Positions 14,378-14,802 of a DNA stretch of 14,802 bases are shown piece after piece; position 1 is the stretch's first letter; every line of letters begins with the position of its first letter. The stretch covers positions 1 through 14,802 of the forward strand of contig JAEWMQ010000098.1 in assembly GCA_023393125.1 (NCBI GenBank). The letters run 5' to 3'. The stretch is from Bacillota bacterium (lineage in GTDB: Bacteria > Bacillota > Clostridia > Lachnospirales > Cellulosilyticaceae). The notes below the pieces were generated by a model. That model saw only the letters and a program-made list of their open reading frames with translations, was not told the DNA's origin and did no database searches. Made by a program: the position numbers and the translations under genes.

Positions 14378-14636
14378 TAGTTTTTATTTTAAATATTTAT
14401 CACTTTCTACTTTTATTCCAAAATGGTTTTCATATTCTACTATGTCAACTTTTAACCTAGCTCTTTAAATTCTGGCATTTTACTTCTCCCTTATCTTGTG
14501 AGCTTAGTTCAACAAACCCACTTCCTAAAGAAGGGGAAGATGGCTAATAAAATCTTTGTGGACCAAAAGCAATCGCACCTGCTACACTTTTTATTATGGA
14601 GTAATATTTCCTATGGTTACTATCTTCTTAAAACAG
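14378..14636. other. Non-coding intergenic stretch
   Basis: About 260 bp between the PadR promoter and the cold-shock gene terminator. It holds no convincing gene, RNA or repeat. A 60-codon frame starting with GTG at 14498 runs through it and into the terminator stem; I judge it a chance frame. Confidence 0.5.
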
Positions 14637-14670
14637 AAAAAGTCCAAGGGACTAATCCCTTGGACTTTTT
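14637..14670. terminator. Terminator of the cold-shock gene
   Basis: Arms 14637-14651 and 14656-14670 pair perfectly over 15 bp (AAAAAGTCCAAGGGA / TCCCTTGGACTTTTT) with a 4-nt loop. T-runs occur on both strands. It lies 10 bp beyond the cold-shock stop codon on the minus strand. Confidence 0.9.
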
Positions 14671-14680
14671 TGTTAGCTAA

Positions 14681-14802
14681 TTAAGCTCTTGTAACGTTTT
14701 CTGCTTGAGCGCCACGGTTACCTTGAGTAATTTCAAAGTTAACTTTTTGACCTTCTTCAAGAGTTTTGTATCCGTCACCTTGGATAGCTGAGAAATGTAC
14801 GA
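14681..14802 (-). CDS. Cold-shock protein, C-terminus only
   Basis: Thirty-nine C-terminal residues of a CspA-family single-stranded nucleic-acid-binding protein, cut by the right edge of the window. The visible part begins in the RNP2 motif (VHFSAI, preceded by a codon ending TC, consistent with Phe) and continues GDGYKTLEEGQKVNFEI, then QGNRGAQAENVTRA and a TAA stop at 14681. Full-length family members are about 65-70 residues, so roughly half is missing. It acts as an RNA chaperone in the cytoplasm. Codon choice is less A/T-ending than in neighbouring genes (GTT, GGT, GAA, AAC, CGT), as expected of a highly expressed gene. The 5' leader, where Csp genes often carry a thermoregulatory structure, is outside the window. 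Confidence 0.95.
   Translation of the reverse strand, partial: VHFSAIQGDGYKTLEEGQKVNFEITQGNRGAQAENVTRA

Noticed and set aside
14498..14680. A 60-codon plus-strand frame beginning GTG, with an internal ATG after GGGG
   Set aside because: The spacing to the internal ATG is too short (3 nt), the frame ends inside the terminator stem of the opposite gene, and there is no promoter; I could not match it to a transposase or any family.

Overview
This window is A+T-rich and, from its gene content, comes from a low-GC clostridial Firmicute. The signs are strong GGAGG-type ribosome binding sites, frequent GTG starts, lipoproteins with a Thr-Gly-Cys lipobox, VanW, DUF4358 and DUF4956 proteins, and PadR and YtrA-type GntR regulators. 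The overall style resembles Lachnospirales such as Cellulosilyticum, but that genus-level guess rests on memory and not on a search. I see no mobile element, CRISPR array, tRNA or rRNA.

Layout, left to right. (1) 1-1303, minus strand: the N-terminal part of a DUF4358-type lipoprotein cut by the window edge, preceded by an exported M23 (LytM-like) peptidase gene. (2) 1334-2793, minus: a TcyP-like cystine/dicarboxylate-family symporter with its own clear promoter and terminator. (3) 2951-5342, plus: a three-gene operon of a tiny two-helix membrane protein, an acidic coiled-coil protein and a membrane-anchored VanW-domain protein, driven by a near-consensus promoter whose -10 lies in an 18-bp palindrome. 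(4) 5298-9100, minus: a VTC-fold (polyphosphate polymerase-like) gene, a DUF4956 membrane protein and a large beta-helix carbohydrate-binding lipoprotein, convergent with the VanW operon and sharing a 20-bp perfect terminator stem with it. (5) 9161-12848, minus: an autoregulated GntR(YtrA)-ABC operon made of regulator, permease, unknown 545-residue membrane-anchored protein and ATPase. (6) 12877-14377, minus: a PadR-type regulator followed by two small proteins that look like tandem paralogues with a STAS/SpoIIAA-like C-terminal half. (7) 14378-14802: a long non-coding stretch, a terminator and the C-terminus of a cold-shock protein.

How the parts work together: regions 1, 3 and 4 are mostly envelope functions (wall peptidase, a probable VanW transpeptidase, a surface polysaccharide-binding lipoprotein with a membrane/VTC partner pair). 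Regions 5 and 6 are small self-regulated modules in which a one-component repressor sits first in its operon and has a palindromic operator over its own promoter. The least understood parts are the VTC/DUF4956/beta-helix operon, the 545-residue protein inside the ABC operon, and the PadR-linked pair of small paralogues. In three places (permease, GntR and PadR genes) the ribosome binding site places the start downstream of the longest reading frame, and those corrected starts are used here.
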